Assembly: GCA_030824495.1 (NCBI GenBank)
Contig: JAVBXP010000044.1
Location: 22,855 to 86,854 of the forward strand
Source of the DNA: a bacterium
GTDB lineage: Bacteria; Pseudomonadota; Alphaproteobacteria; Caulobacterales; Caulobacteraceae
Direction: 5' to 3'
Length of the DNA: 64,000 nt
In this document: positions 35,910 through 43,515 of the stretch, one piece after another
How positions within the stretch are numbered: the first letter of the stretch is position 1
Layout of the letters: each line of letters starts with the position of its first letter
Notes under the pieces: model-generated
What the model was told of the DNA's origin: nothing
Database searches by the model: none
Seen by the model: only the letters and a program-made list of their open reading frames with translations
Position numbers and translations under genes: made by a program

Positions 35910-37751
35910 TCAAGCCTCGCGGGTCTGGCGACGCCAGAGGGCCGCGTACTCGCCGCCCTTTTCCAACAGTTCGGCGTGGCGGCCGCGCTCGACGATGCGA
36001 CCACGCCTGAGCACCAGGATCAGGTCGGCGTCGACGATGGTCGACAGTCGGTGGGCGATGACCATGGTGGTCCGCCCCGCCCTCACCTTGCGCAGGGTCG
36101 CCTGGATGGCTTCTTCGGTGGGACCGTCCAGGGCGCTGGTCGCCTCGTCCAGCACCAGCACCCGAGGATCGGCCAGGAGAGCCCGGGCGATGCCGACGCG
36201 CTGGCGTTCGCCGCCCGACAGCTTCAGGCCGCGCTCGCCCACCAGGGTGGACATCCCGTCCGGCAGGCCGTCGATGAAGGGGCCGAGTTCGGCGGCGGCC
36301 GCGGCCGCCCGCACGTCCTGCGCCGAGGCGTCAGGCCGGGCAAAGGCGATGTTGGCGAAGATCGTGTCGTTGAACAGCGCCACGTCCTGCGGCACGAGAG
36401 CGACGGCCCGCCGCAACGCCGCCTGCTTGATCTGGCGCAAGTCGACGCCGTCCAGGGTGATGCGCCCGCTCTGCGGATCGATCAGCCGCAGCGCCAGGCG
36501 GATCGCGGTGGTCTTGCCCGCCCCCGACGGTCCGACCAGGGCCACGGTCTCACCCGGCGCGGCGCGGAAGCTGACGTCCATCAGGCCGGCCGAGCGAGCG
36601 TCGTGGCGGAACTCGACATCCTCAAAGACGATCTCGGCGCCACGGCCGGTGGCGGGCGGCAGATCCTGGGCGCCGGGCGCATCGACGATGTCGGGCTTGC
36701 GGGCCTTGAGTTCGACCATCTGCTCCATGTCGATGAAGGCCTGGCGGATTTCGCGATAGTTGAAGCCCAGCATGTTGAGCGGCCCATAGATGCCGATCAG
36801 CAGCAGGACCGCCATGGTGACGTCGCCGATCTGCATGCGGCCGGCCATCACCTCGTGCCCCGCCATGACGGTCATCAGGGCCAGACCGACGTTGAGCACG
36901 ACCGACTGGATGCCGTTCAGCATCGAGAGCGAGGTGTTGGCCTTCACGCTCGCCTGGACATAGTCGGACATGGCGCCTTCGTAGCGGGCCACGGTCCGAT
37001 CCTCAGACCCAAAGGTCTTCACGGTCTCGTAGTTCAGCAAGGCGTCGACCGAGAGGCCAGCGGTGCGGCTGTCGGCTTCGTTCAGCTCGCGGCGGTGCGC
37101 GAGACGCCAGTCGGTGATCTTGAAGGTCAGCACCGTGTAGAGGACGATGGTGACGAAGGCGGTGAGCGCGAACCGCCAATCCAGCCGCGTCGCCATGACA
37201 ATCATGGCCAAGACCAGTTCGATCGCCGTCGGGCCAAGGTTGAACACTACGCTTCGCATCAGGAAGTCGGTGGAACGCGCGCCCCGGTCGATGACCCGCG
37301 CCATCGCCCCGGTCTGCTTGCTCTGGTGGAAGTCGAGGCTGAGCGCCAAGGCGTGCGCAAAGGTCTCGGTTGCGGCCTTGGCCATGGTCGATTGCGAGAC
37401 CACGGTGAAGATCACGTCCCGTAGATAGGGCGCGCAGGCCGCGACCAGCCGCAGGCCGGCAAAGGCGATGGCCAGAATCAGGAAGTCCGTCCCGACGACC
37501 ACCGCCTGACCCGAACCGGGCGCAAGCTTGTTGATCGCATCGCCCAGGGCCACAGGGGCCGCTACTCCGGCGAGCTTTCCGAGGAACACCAGGGCCAGCG
37601 AGGCCCCGATCCTCCATTTCAGGCCTGGAGCGCCCGAACGCATGACCAGGCTTCCGAGGTCCGCCATCGAGCGCCAGAAGTCGAACTTTACCGAGGCCGG
37701 CGCGATCATGTCCGGCGTCGACAGGCGCCGGCCGGGATGGACGAAGGTCAA
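35910..37751 (-). CDS. Atm1-type ABC exporter (fused permease and ATPase)
   Basis: A 613-residue half-transporter. Six membrane helices are followed by a nucleotide-binding domain with Walker A LVGPSGAGKTTAIRL, signature LSGGERQRVGIARALL and Walker B VLVLDEATSALD. The helical segment with DFHQSKQTGAMARVIDRGARSTDF and LLNYETVKTFGSEDRTV matches the Atm1/HMT1 group, which exports glutathione- or sulfur-linked compounds important for Fe-S proteins and metal resistance. It acts as a homodimer. The lipoprotein gene lies 7 bp upstream on the same strand, so the two are probably one operon. Confidence 0.92.
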   Translation of the reverse strand: MTFVHPGRRLSTPDMIAPASVKFDFWRSMADLGSLVMRSGAPGLKWRIGASLALVFLGKLAGVAAPVALGDAINKLAPGSGQAVVVGTDFLILAIAFAGLRLVAACAPYLRDVIFTVVSQSTMAKAATETFAHALALSLDFHQSKQTGAMARVIDRGARSTDFLMRSVVFNLGPTAIELVLAMIVMATRLDWRFALTAFVTIVLYTVLTFKITDWRLAHRRELNEADSRTAGLSVDALLNYETVKTFGSEDRTVARYEGAMSDYVQASVKANTSLSMLNGIQSVVLNVGLALMTVMAGHEVMAGRMQIGDVTMAVLLLIGIYGPLNMLGFNYREIRQAFIDMEQMVELKARKPDIVDAPGAQDLPPATGRGAEIVFEDVEFRHDARSAGLMDVSFRAAPGETVALVGPSGAGKTTAIRLALRLIDPQSGRITLDGVDLRQIKQAALRRAVALVPQDVALFNDTIFANIAFARPDASAQDVRAAAAAAELGPFIDGLPDGMSTLVGERGLKLSGGERQRVGIARALLADPRVLVLDEATSALDGPTEEAIQATLRKVRAGRTTMVIAHRLSTIVDADLILVLRRGRIVERGRHAELLEKGGEYAALWRRQTREA

Positions 37752-37758
37752 ATCGTAC

Positions 37759-38556
37759 TCATTTCAAGATGATGGTCGACTGCGCGCCGCCGCCAGGCGT
37801 CATCCAGTCGATCCGCAGTCCGGCCGGAACGCTAGTGGCTCGGAAAGGACCGTTGGCCAGGGGCGGCGCCGGCGTGGTGTCGATATTGGCCGTGTTCTCG
37901 GTGGCGTCGCCGAACACATCGATCTGATGCATACCGCCGGCGAGCGGCTGTTGGGTCAATGGCGCGGCGTAACGCCCGCTGGCGTCGGCGCGACCTTCCG
38001 CCAGTTGGCGTCCGTCGATGTGAATGCTGAGCGCCGCGCCCGCCGGAGCCCGGCCGGACACGACTGCGCCGCCTTCCCTATCGAAATCAACGGCGTCCAG
38101 GCCGTTCTTACCCGTTCGGCCGACGCGCACAGCCCCGGTTCCGGCGCGAAGCACCACCGCTTCGCCAGCTGGCGTGATCAGGACATAGCCCTCAGCCTGG
38201 AGCTGACGCGCGCCTGCGGTCGCCGACAAGCCAAAGATCCGAGGCTCGGTCGTCGCTGGGAGATCCAGGGTCCAGGCTCCCTTGGAATTGGCGGTCGAGA
38301 AACTGGCTTCGCCTTCCGGGGTGGCCAGGCGCACTCGGGCATCAGCCGGCGCGGTTCCGGTCAAGACGAGCTTGGCCCCATCAGCGCGGGTGGCGGTCAC
38401 CGCCGGCGGAGGCAGATAGGCGGCTTCGACCGGCACGGCGGGAGGCGCCTTAGCGGGCACGATGGCTGGAGCCTCCCCCTCCCCGCAGCCCGACAGCGAG
38501 ACGGCCATCGTCGGCGCGACAAGAAGCGCGGCTATGAGAGACGGAAGGCGACGCAC
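37759..38556 (-). CDS. Predicted lipoprotein with Ig-like repeats
   Basis: A 265-residue exported protein. The signal with lipobox LSGC suggests membrane anchoring, and a Pro/Ala-rich linker (APAIVPAKAPPAVPVEAA) follows. Two beta-rich modules can be seen (GAKLVLTGTAPADARVRL ... SKGAWTLDLP and GGAVVSGRAPAGAALSIHI ... DASGRYAAPLTQ), each of the bacterial Ig-like carboxypeptidase-regulatory style. No enzyme motif is visible. It is the first gene before the Atm1-type exporter. The function is unknown. Confidence 0.75.
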   Translation of the reverse strand: MRRLPSLIAALLVAPTMAVSLSGCGEGEAPAIVPAKAPPAVPVEAAYLPPPAVTATRADGAKLVLTGTAPADARVRLATPEGEASFSTANSKGAWTLDLPATTEPRIFGLSATAGARQLQAEGYVLITPAGEAVVLRAGTGAVRVGRTGKNGLDAVDFDREGGAVVSGRAPAGAALSIHIDGRQLAEGRADASGRYAAPLTQQPLAGGMHQIDVFGDATENTANIDTTPAPPLANGPFRATSVPAGLRIDWMTPGGGAQSTIILK

Positions 38557-38654
38557 GGCTGGCTTGAAACTCCTTAACCCAGGTTCTAGCTAATCGGGCT
38601 TTCCAGTCGCGCCCGCAAGCGCGCGGCCAGTTGATTCTCCTGGAGCTTAACCGC

Positions 38655-39257
38655 ATGGGGCGCCAGCCCGACCGCCTTGATTCCGTTTGCGTGTTCTGCG
38701 GATCGTCCGACGCCGCCGATCCGGCCCTGCTGGCGAGCGCCGCCACCCTGGGCCGCGAGCTGGCGGGCGCCGGCTTGACCATGATCTATGGCGGCGGCGG
38801 TGTCGGCCTCATGGGGGCGTGCGCGATCGCGGCCCACGAGGCCGGCGGCAAGGTGCTGGGCGTCATTCCGCACTTCCTGAAGGAGAAGGAGCGCCGCCTG
38901 GACGTGGTCGAGACCATCGTCGTCTCGTCCATGCACGAGCGAAAGCAGATCATGTTCGAACGGTCCGACGGCTTCGTCGTCCTGCCGGGCGGCATCGGTA
39001 CGCTTGAAGAGGTGGTCGAGCTGCTGTCGTGGCGTCGGCTGGATCTGCACGTCAAACCTGTGGTGTTCTACAGCCCAGATGGCTTCTGGGAGCCGCTGTT
39101 CAAGCTCTTCCAGCACACGGTCGATCACCAACTGACGCCAGCGAGTTTCATGGATACCTGGACTTCTGTCAGTCGGATCGAGGACATCGTGCCCGCCCTG
39201 CTCCGCGCCCAACCGGTCGGCGAAGACGCCGCGCCGGGCGCCGCGCGGCTCACCTGA
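38655..39257 (+). CDS. LOG-family nucleotide phosphoribohydrolase
   Basis: A 200-residue Rossmann-like protein. The diagnostic motif PGGIGTLEEV is present with YGGGGVGLMG and HERKQIMFERSDGF. This family, formerly labelled lysine decarboxylase, releases free cytokinin-type bases from riboside 5'-monophosphates; in bacteria it probably acts on nucleotide monophosphates. ATG 38655 is preferred because GGAG lies 9 nt upstream. The gene is divergent from the lipoprotein gene. Confidence 0.92.
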   Translation: MGRQPDRLDSVCVFCGSSDAADPALLASAATLGRELAGAGLTMIYGGGGVGLMGACAIAAHEAGGKVLGVIPHFLKEKERRLDVVETIVVSSMHERKQIMFERSDGFVVLPGGIGTLEEVVELLSWRRLDLHVKPVVFYSPDGFWEPLFKLFQHTVDHQLTPASFMDTWTSVSRIEDIVPALLRAQPVGEDAAPGAARLT

Positions 39258-39365
39258 AGGCGATCTCGCCGCCCTTTGCATCCGAAATCCTGGCCGCTTC
39301 GTAACCTGTCTTGACCAGTCGACGGCTCCGGCTTGTCGCGGATCAGCAATCTGACGGGATTTTCG

Positions 39366-40184
39366 ATGACAAAGCTGCTTGCCACCACCGCCGCCCTCGC
39401 CTTGATGGCGGGAGGGGCGGCCCACGCGCAGGAGGCCGACTGGAGCGGGCTCTATGTGGGCGCCCACGCTGGCGTCACCTCCAACGACAGCAGCGACGAC
39501 GAGACGCTGGGCTTCGACACCAATCTCGACGGCGTCTTCACCGACACGGTAAGGACCGCGGCCGGCGCTAACGCCTTCTCCCCGGGCTTCTGCGGCGGGG
39601 CCGCCACGAGCTCCCTGCCCGGATCGGGCTGCAAGGAGGATGACGAAGGCTTCGAGTTCGGCGCCCGTCTTGGTTACGATTGGCAGTTCGGCGGCTTCGT
39701 GATGGGTCCGGTGGTCGAGCTTTCCCGGACCAATGTGAAAGACAGCGTGGCCGGGTTCTCAACCACGCCCGCGCAGTACACCTTTGAACGCAAGCTGAAA
39801 GGCCTGGCGGCCCTTCGGCTTCGGGGCGGCTACGCCTTCGGGGACAACCTGCTCTACGCCACCGGCGGCGTGGCCCAGGGCGACGTCCAGCACAGCTTCA
39901 CCACGACGAACACCGCCAACACCTTTGTTCAACGCGGCGACGACACCGCGACGGGCTACCAGTTCGGGGGCGGCTATGAGCGCAAGCTCACGCCCGACGT
40001 CACGCTCGGGCTCGAATACCTCTACACGAACCTCGATGACGACGATTTCGTGGTGCGTAGCCAGGGACCAGCCGCAGCCAACAACCCGTTCCTGCTCGTC
40101 AATGCGTCAGGCACGGACCTTCGCCGCAGCGAAGACGAACTGAAGTTCCACAGTTTCCGGATCACGGCGAGCTATCGCTTCTGA
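39366..40184 (+). CDS. Outer-membrane beta-barrel protein (Omp25/OmpW-like porin family)
   Basis: A 272-residue protein with a cleavable signal (MTKLLATTAALALMAGGAAHAQ). It has alternating beta strands typical of small barrels (WSGLYVGAHAGV, FEFGARLGYDWQFGGFVMGP, GYQFGGGYERKLTPDVTLGLEYLY) and the C-terminal aromatic ending ITASYRF. A Cys pair (FCGGAATSSLPGSGC) in an outer loop could form a disulfide. It resembles alphaproteobacterial Omp25/Omp31 surface proteins. The start is ATG 39366. The role is structural or immunodominant surface protein by family only. Confidence 0.88.
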   Translation: MTKLLATTAALALMAGGAAHAQEADWSGLYVGAHAGVTSNDSSDDETLGFDTNLDGVFTDTVRTAAGANAFSPGFCGGAATSSLPGSGCKEDDEGFEFGARLGYDWQFGGFVMGPVVELSRTNVKDSVAGFSTTPAQYTFERKLKGLAALRLRGGYAFGDNLLYATGGVAQGDVQHSFTTTNTANTFVQRGDDTATGYQFGGGYERKLTPDVTLGLEYLYTNLDDDDFVVRSQGPAAANNPFLLVNASGTDLRRSEDELKFHSFRITASYRF

Positions 40185-40202
40185 TCCGGCGGCGCTCCCC
40201 GG

Positions 40203-40220
40203 CCCCCGTCCCAACGGGGG
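40203..40220. terminator. Bidirectional hairpin between barrel protein and GNAT genes
   Basis: CCCCCGT (40203-40209) pairs with ACGGGGG (40214-40220) around a 4-nt loop in the 43-bp convergent spacer. No clear T-tract is present, so its strength as a terminator is uncertain. Confidence 0.45.
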
Positions 40221-40227
40221 GCGCCGA

Positions 40228-40752
40228 CTACTTCCTGAACCGTTCGAGCAACACCGTCTGGCCATGATAGTCGGCGCGGGCGAACTCGCGGAAACCCGCC
40301 TTCTGCGCCACTCGAAGAGACGGGCCATTTTCCGGGGCGATCATGCAAACCGTTCGCCGTTCATCGAACTGCGCGTCAGCCCAGGCTAGGGCTGCGGCCA
40401 CCGCCTCGCTTGCATAGCCTTTGCCGTGACCGGCCGGCGACAGCACCCAGCCCATCTCAGGCGTGTCGCCGAAGGACGGCTCCAACTGACGCTTGAAGTC
40501 GGCAAAGCCGAGCTCGCCGATAAACTGCCCGCTGGCCTTCTCGGTCAGCGCCCAAAAGCCGTAGCCCATCTCCTGCCAGTGGCCGACGTAGCGCAGTAGG
40601 CGCGCCCAGACCTCGTCCCGGGCGAAGGGACGCCCGCCGATGTAGCGCGTGACCTCCTCATCGCCCCACATGGCCGCGCAGACGTCCAAGTCGGCCTTGG
40701 TGTGGCCACGCAGGATCAGGCGCTCTGTCTCGATGACGGGAGCCACGCTCAC
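40228..40752 (-). CDS. GNAT-family N-acetyltransferase (RimJ/RimL type)
   Basis: A 174-residue acetyltransferase. TERLILRGHTKADLD at the N-terminus and the acetyl-CoA loop SPAGHGKGYASEAVAAALAWA are typical of the RimJ/RimL group. It may acetylate ribosomal-protein termini or small amines. GTG 40752 overlaps the nadE stop as GTGA, so the genes are translationally coupled. No specific substrate can be given. Confidence 0.88.
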   Translation of the reverse strand: MSVAPVIETERLILRGHTKADLDVCAAMWGDEEVTRYIGGRPFARDEVWARLLRYVGHWQEMGYGFWALTEKASGQFIGELGFADFKRQLEPSFGDTPEMGWVLSPAGHGKGYASEAVAAALAWADAQFDERRTVCMIAPENGPSLRVAQKAGFREFARADYHGQTVLLERFRK

Positions 40753-42413
40753 TTACGGGTCACCGCATCGCGGAAGCCGTTGACGATGGGATAGCGGCGG
40801 TCACGGCCGAAGGCCCGGGCGCCGATCTTCACGCCCGGAGCGGCCTGGCGGCGCTTGTATTCGGAATTGTAGAGCAGCCGCTGGATGCGCTCGACCGTCT
40901 CAGGCGCATACCCGCGGGCGACGATCTCATCGAGGGTCGCCTCCTCCTCCACCAGCCCGTGCAGGATGGCGTCGAGTTCGGCGTATTCCGGCAGACTGTC
41001 CTGGTCCTTCTGGTCCGGGCGTAGCTCGGCCGACGGGGCCTTGGTCAGGATGCGCTCGGGGATCGGATCGGCGGCGACGCCATAGGGATCATTGGCGTTG
41101 CGCCATTCGCAGACCGAATAGACGTCGGTCTTGTAGACGTCCTTCAGCACGTTGTAGCCGCCGCACATGTCGCCGTAGAGCGTGGCGTAGCCCACCGCCA
41201 TTTCCGACTTGTTGCCGGTGGTGAGCAGCATCAGGCCCAGCTTGTTCGACAGCGCCATCAGCGAAACGCCGCGCGCGCGGGCCTGGATGTTTTCCTCGGT
41301 CAGGTCATGCGCCATGCCCTCGAACTGCGGCGCCAGCATCTGGGCGAAGGCGGCGACGGCCGGCGCGATCGAGATCTCGTCCAGCCGCACCCCCAGGCGT
41401 TGGGCGCAGTCCTCGGCGTCCTCCAGGCTTTCCCGGCTGGTGTACTGGGACGGAAGCATGAAGCAGCGCACCTTGTCGGCGCCTAGCGCATCCGCGGCGA
41501 CGACAGCGCAGATGGCGGAGTCCACGCCTCCCGAAAGTCCAAGCAAAACACCTGGAAATCCCGATTTCTTCACGTAGTCCCGCAAGCCTAACACCATGGC
41601 GCGATAGACTTCTTCGGGCCCGGTAGGCCATGTCTTGATCGGAGCGTCGACACAGGACCAACCGCTGGCACCCTTCTCCCAGGTCGATAGGGCGAAGGCC
41701 TCCTCGAACATCGGCAGGCGCATGCAGACCTCGCCTTGGGCCGAGAGCGCGAAGGACCCGCCGTCGAAGACCAGCTCATCCTGACCGCCGACCTCGTTCA
41801 CATAGACCATCGGCAGGCCGGTCTCGGCGACGCGGGCCTTGGCCACCACCATTCGCTCATCGTCGGCTGTACGCCGATACGGCGAGCCGTTGGGGACCAG
41901 CAGGATCTCGGCGCCCTTTTCCTTCAATTCGCGGCAGACCCGATGGGACCAGATGTCCTCGCAGATCGGCGCGCCGAACTTGACGCCCCTCCACTCAAAG
42001 ACCTCCGGGCCGAGGCCCGGCTCGAACACCCGCTTCTCGTCAAAGACGCCGTAGTTGGGCAGGTCGCACTTGAAGGCCACGCCCTTCACCTCGCCCTCGG
42101 CCAGGAAGGCCAGCGCATTGTGGGGGCGGCCAAGCGGGTTCTGCGGCGGCCAGATCACGCCGATCAGGGCGGCCGGACCATCCTTGGTCTCCAGAGCCAG
42201 CCGCTCCACAGCGGCCTTGCCGGCGGCCCAGAAGGCCGGCTTCAGCGCCAGGTCTTCGGGCGGATAGCCGTTGATGAAGAGTTCGGAGAAGACCGCGATA
42301 TCGGCGCCGGCCGCGCGGGCTTGAGCTAGGCGCTCACGCGCCAGGGCCTCGTTATGGGCGATGGCGCCCACGGTCGGATTGGCTTGGATGGCGGCGATAA
42401 CAAGAGTCGACAT
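40749..42413 (-). CDS. nadE: Glutamine-dependent NAD(+) synthase
   Basis: A 554-residue fusion enzyme for the last step of NAD synthesis. The N-terminal nitrilase-type glutaminase domain shows Glu in ELFINGYPPEDL, Lys in CDLPNYGVFDEKR and Cys in GAPICEDIW. The C-terminal synthetase has the ATP loop LLGLSGGVDSAICA and LTTGNKSEMAVGYATLYGD. Ammonia released in the first domain feeds the second. The length is as expected for the two-domain form. Confidence 0.96.
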   Translation of the reverse strand: MSTLVIAAIQANPTVGAIAHNEALARERLAQARAAGADIAVFSELFINGYPPEDLALKPAFWAAGKAAVERLALETKDGPAALIGVIWPPQNPLGRPHNALAFLAEGEVKGVAFKCDLPNYGVFDEKRVFEPGLGPEVFEWRGVKFGAPICEDIWSHRVCRELKEKGAEILLVPNGSPYRRTADDERMVVAKARVAETGLPMVYVNEVGGQDELVFDGGSFALSAQGEVCMRLPMFEEAFALSTWEKGASGWSCVDAPIKTWPTGPEEVYRAMVLGLRDYVKKSGFPGVLLGLSGGVDSAICAVVAADALGADKVRCFMLPSQYTSRESLEDAEDCAQRLGVRLDEISIAPAVAAFAQMLAPQFEGMAHDLTEENIQARARGVSLMALSNKLGLMLLTTGNKSEMAVGYATLYGDMCGGYNVLKDVYKTDVYSVCEWRNANDPYGVAADPIPERILTKAPSAELRPDQKDQDSLPEYAELDAILHGLVEEEATLDEIVARGYAPETVERIQRLLYNSEYKRRQAAPGVKIGARAFGRDRRYPIVNGFRDAVTRK

Positions 42414-42452
42414 GACTTCTCATGTAACCTCGACCGTCGCCTTGGGCCAGCC

Positions 42453-43508
42453 TCAGGCCAGGGCTTTTGGCAAGGCTCGCGCAAACGCCTCCATGGCGCG
42501 CGGCTCGGCGACCGCCGCGCGGGCCCAGCCGGCCGGACCGCCGGTGAACTGGCGCAACAGCACGCCGTGCCCCTCCAGCCGCTTGATGACCGCCACATCG
42601 CCGAAATTGGCCCAGACATAGCTGCCGGCGGATTTCAGGTAGGGAACGCGATTGGCGTCACAGGCGCGGTAGATCGCCTGTCGCCCCTGCTCCATCGCTC
42701 GGTTGGACGCCGCCAGATAGGTAAGGTCCCGATAGCTGACAGCGGCCGCCGCCAAACCCGGTCCGTTGCGTGAGGGAGCCAGAAGGCCGCGGATGGCCCG
42801 CGCGCGATCAGGCTGAGCAATGGCATAGCCAATCCTGACCGCCGCCAGGGCGTAAGACTTGGAGAAGGTGCCCACCACCACGACGTCGTGGCCGTCACGG
42901 ACCAGATCAACCAGGCTTTCGGCGGCCGGATCCGGAGCCATGTCGATAAAGGCCTCGTCGACAACCACGGGTGCGACCTTCGCCGCGTGGATGCAGAAGT
43001 CGCGCAGGGCGCGACGCTCCATCAACAGGCCGGTGGGGTTGTTCGGATTGCAGATATAGGTCAGCCGCACGTCCTGGCCCAGCCCAGCGGCCATCGCCGC
43101 AAGATCGATCTGCTGATCGGGAGCCATCGCCACCCGGCGGGTCTGAGAGCCCACCCGGGCGGCATACTTGATGTGGCTGTCATAGGTGAGCGCCGGCGCC
43201 AACTGAACCCCGTCGCGGCCCCAAAACGCCGAGATCATCGACAGCAGTTCCAGGGCTCCGGTCGAGATCACCACATGGGCCGGCGTAACGCCATTGGCCG
43301 CCGCTATCCGAGCGATCAGCGCCGTCTCCTCGGCATGGGGATAGTGCTCTACGTGGGTGATCGCCTCCCGCAGGGCCACCTTGGCCTCGGGGCTGGGACC
43401 AAACGGGTTCTCGGTGATGTTCAGGGCCGCGATTTCGAGAGCGCCTGCAGCGGACGGAACCGCCGCCAGCGCCAGCCCCGCCATTCCCCGCCGTGTGATT
43501 CCAGCCAT
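42453..43508 (-). CDS. Tat-exported fold-I PLP aminotransferase (HisC-like)
   Basis: A 351-residue enzyme. The N-terminus MAGITRRGMAGLALAAVPSA is a twin-arginine signal, unusual for an aminotransferase. The body is a complete HisC-like domain: NENPFGPSP-like ITENPFGPSPEA, substrate-binding ICNPNNPTGLL, VVDEAFIDM and the PLP lysine in TFSKSYALAAVRIGY. Tat export would carry the protein folded with PLP bound. It lies 7 bp downstream of a TonB-dependent receptor gene, with GAGGCGG as ribosome site, so both are co-transcribed. It may act in the periplasm on a compound taken up by that receptor. The substrate is unknown; that part is inference. Confidence 0.88.
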   Translation of the reverse strand: MAGITRRGMAGLALAAVPSAAGALEIAALNITENPFGPSPEAKVALREAITHVEHYPHAEETALIARIAAANGVTPAHVVISTGALELLSMISAFWGRDGVQLAPALTYDSHIKYAARVGSQTRRVAMAPDQQIDLAAMAAGLGQDVRLTYICNPNNPTGLLMERRALRDFCIHAAKVAPVVVDEAFIDMAPDPAAESLVDLVRDGHDVVVVGTFSKSYALAAVRIGYAIAQPDRARAIRGLLAPSRNGPGLAAAAVSYRDLTYLAASNRAMEQGRQAIYRACDANRVPYLKSAGSYVWANFGDVAVIKRLEGHGVLLRQFTGGPAGWARAAVAEPRAMEAFARALPKALA

Positions 43509-43515
43509 GGCCGCC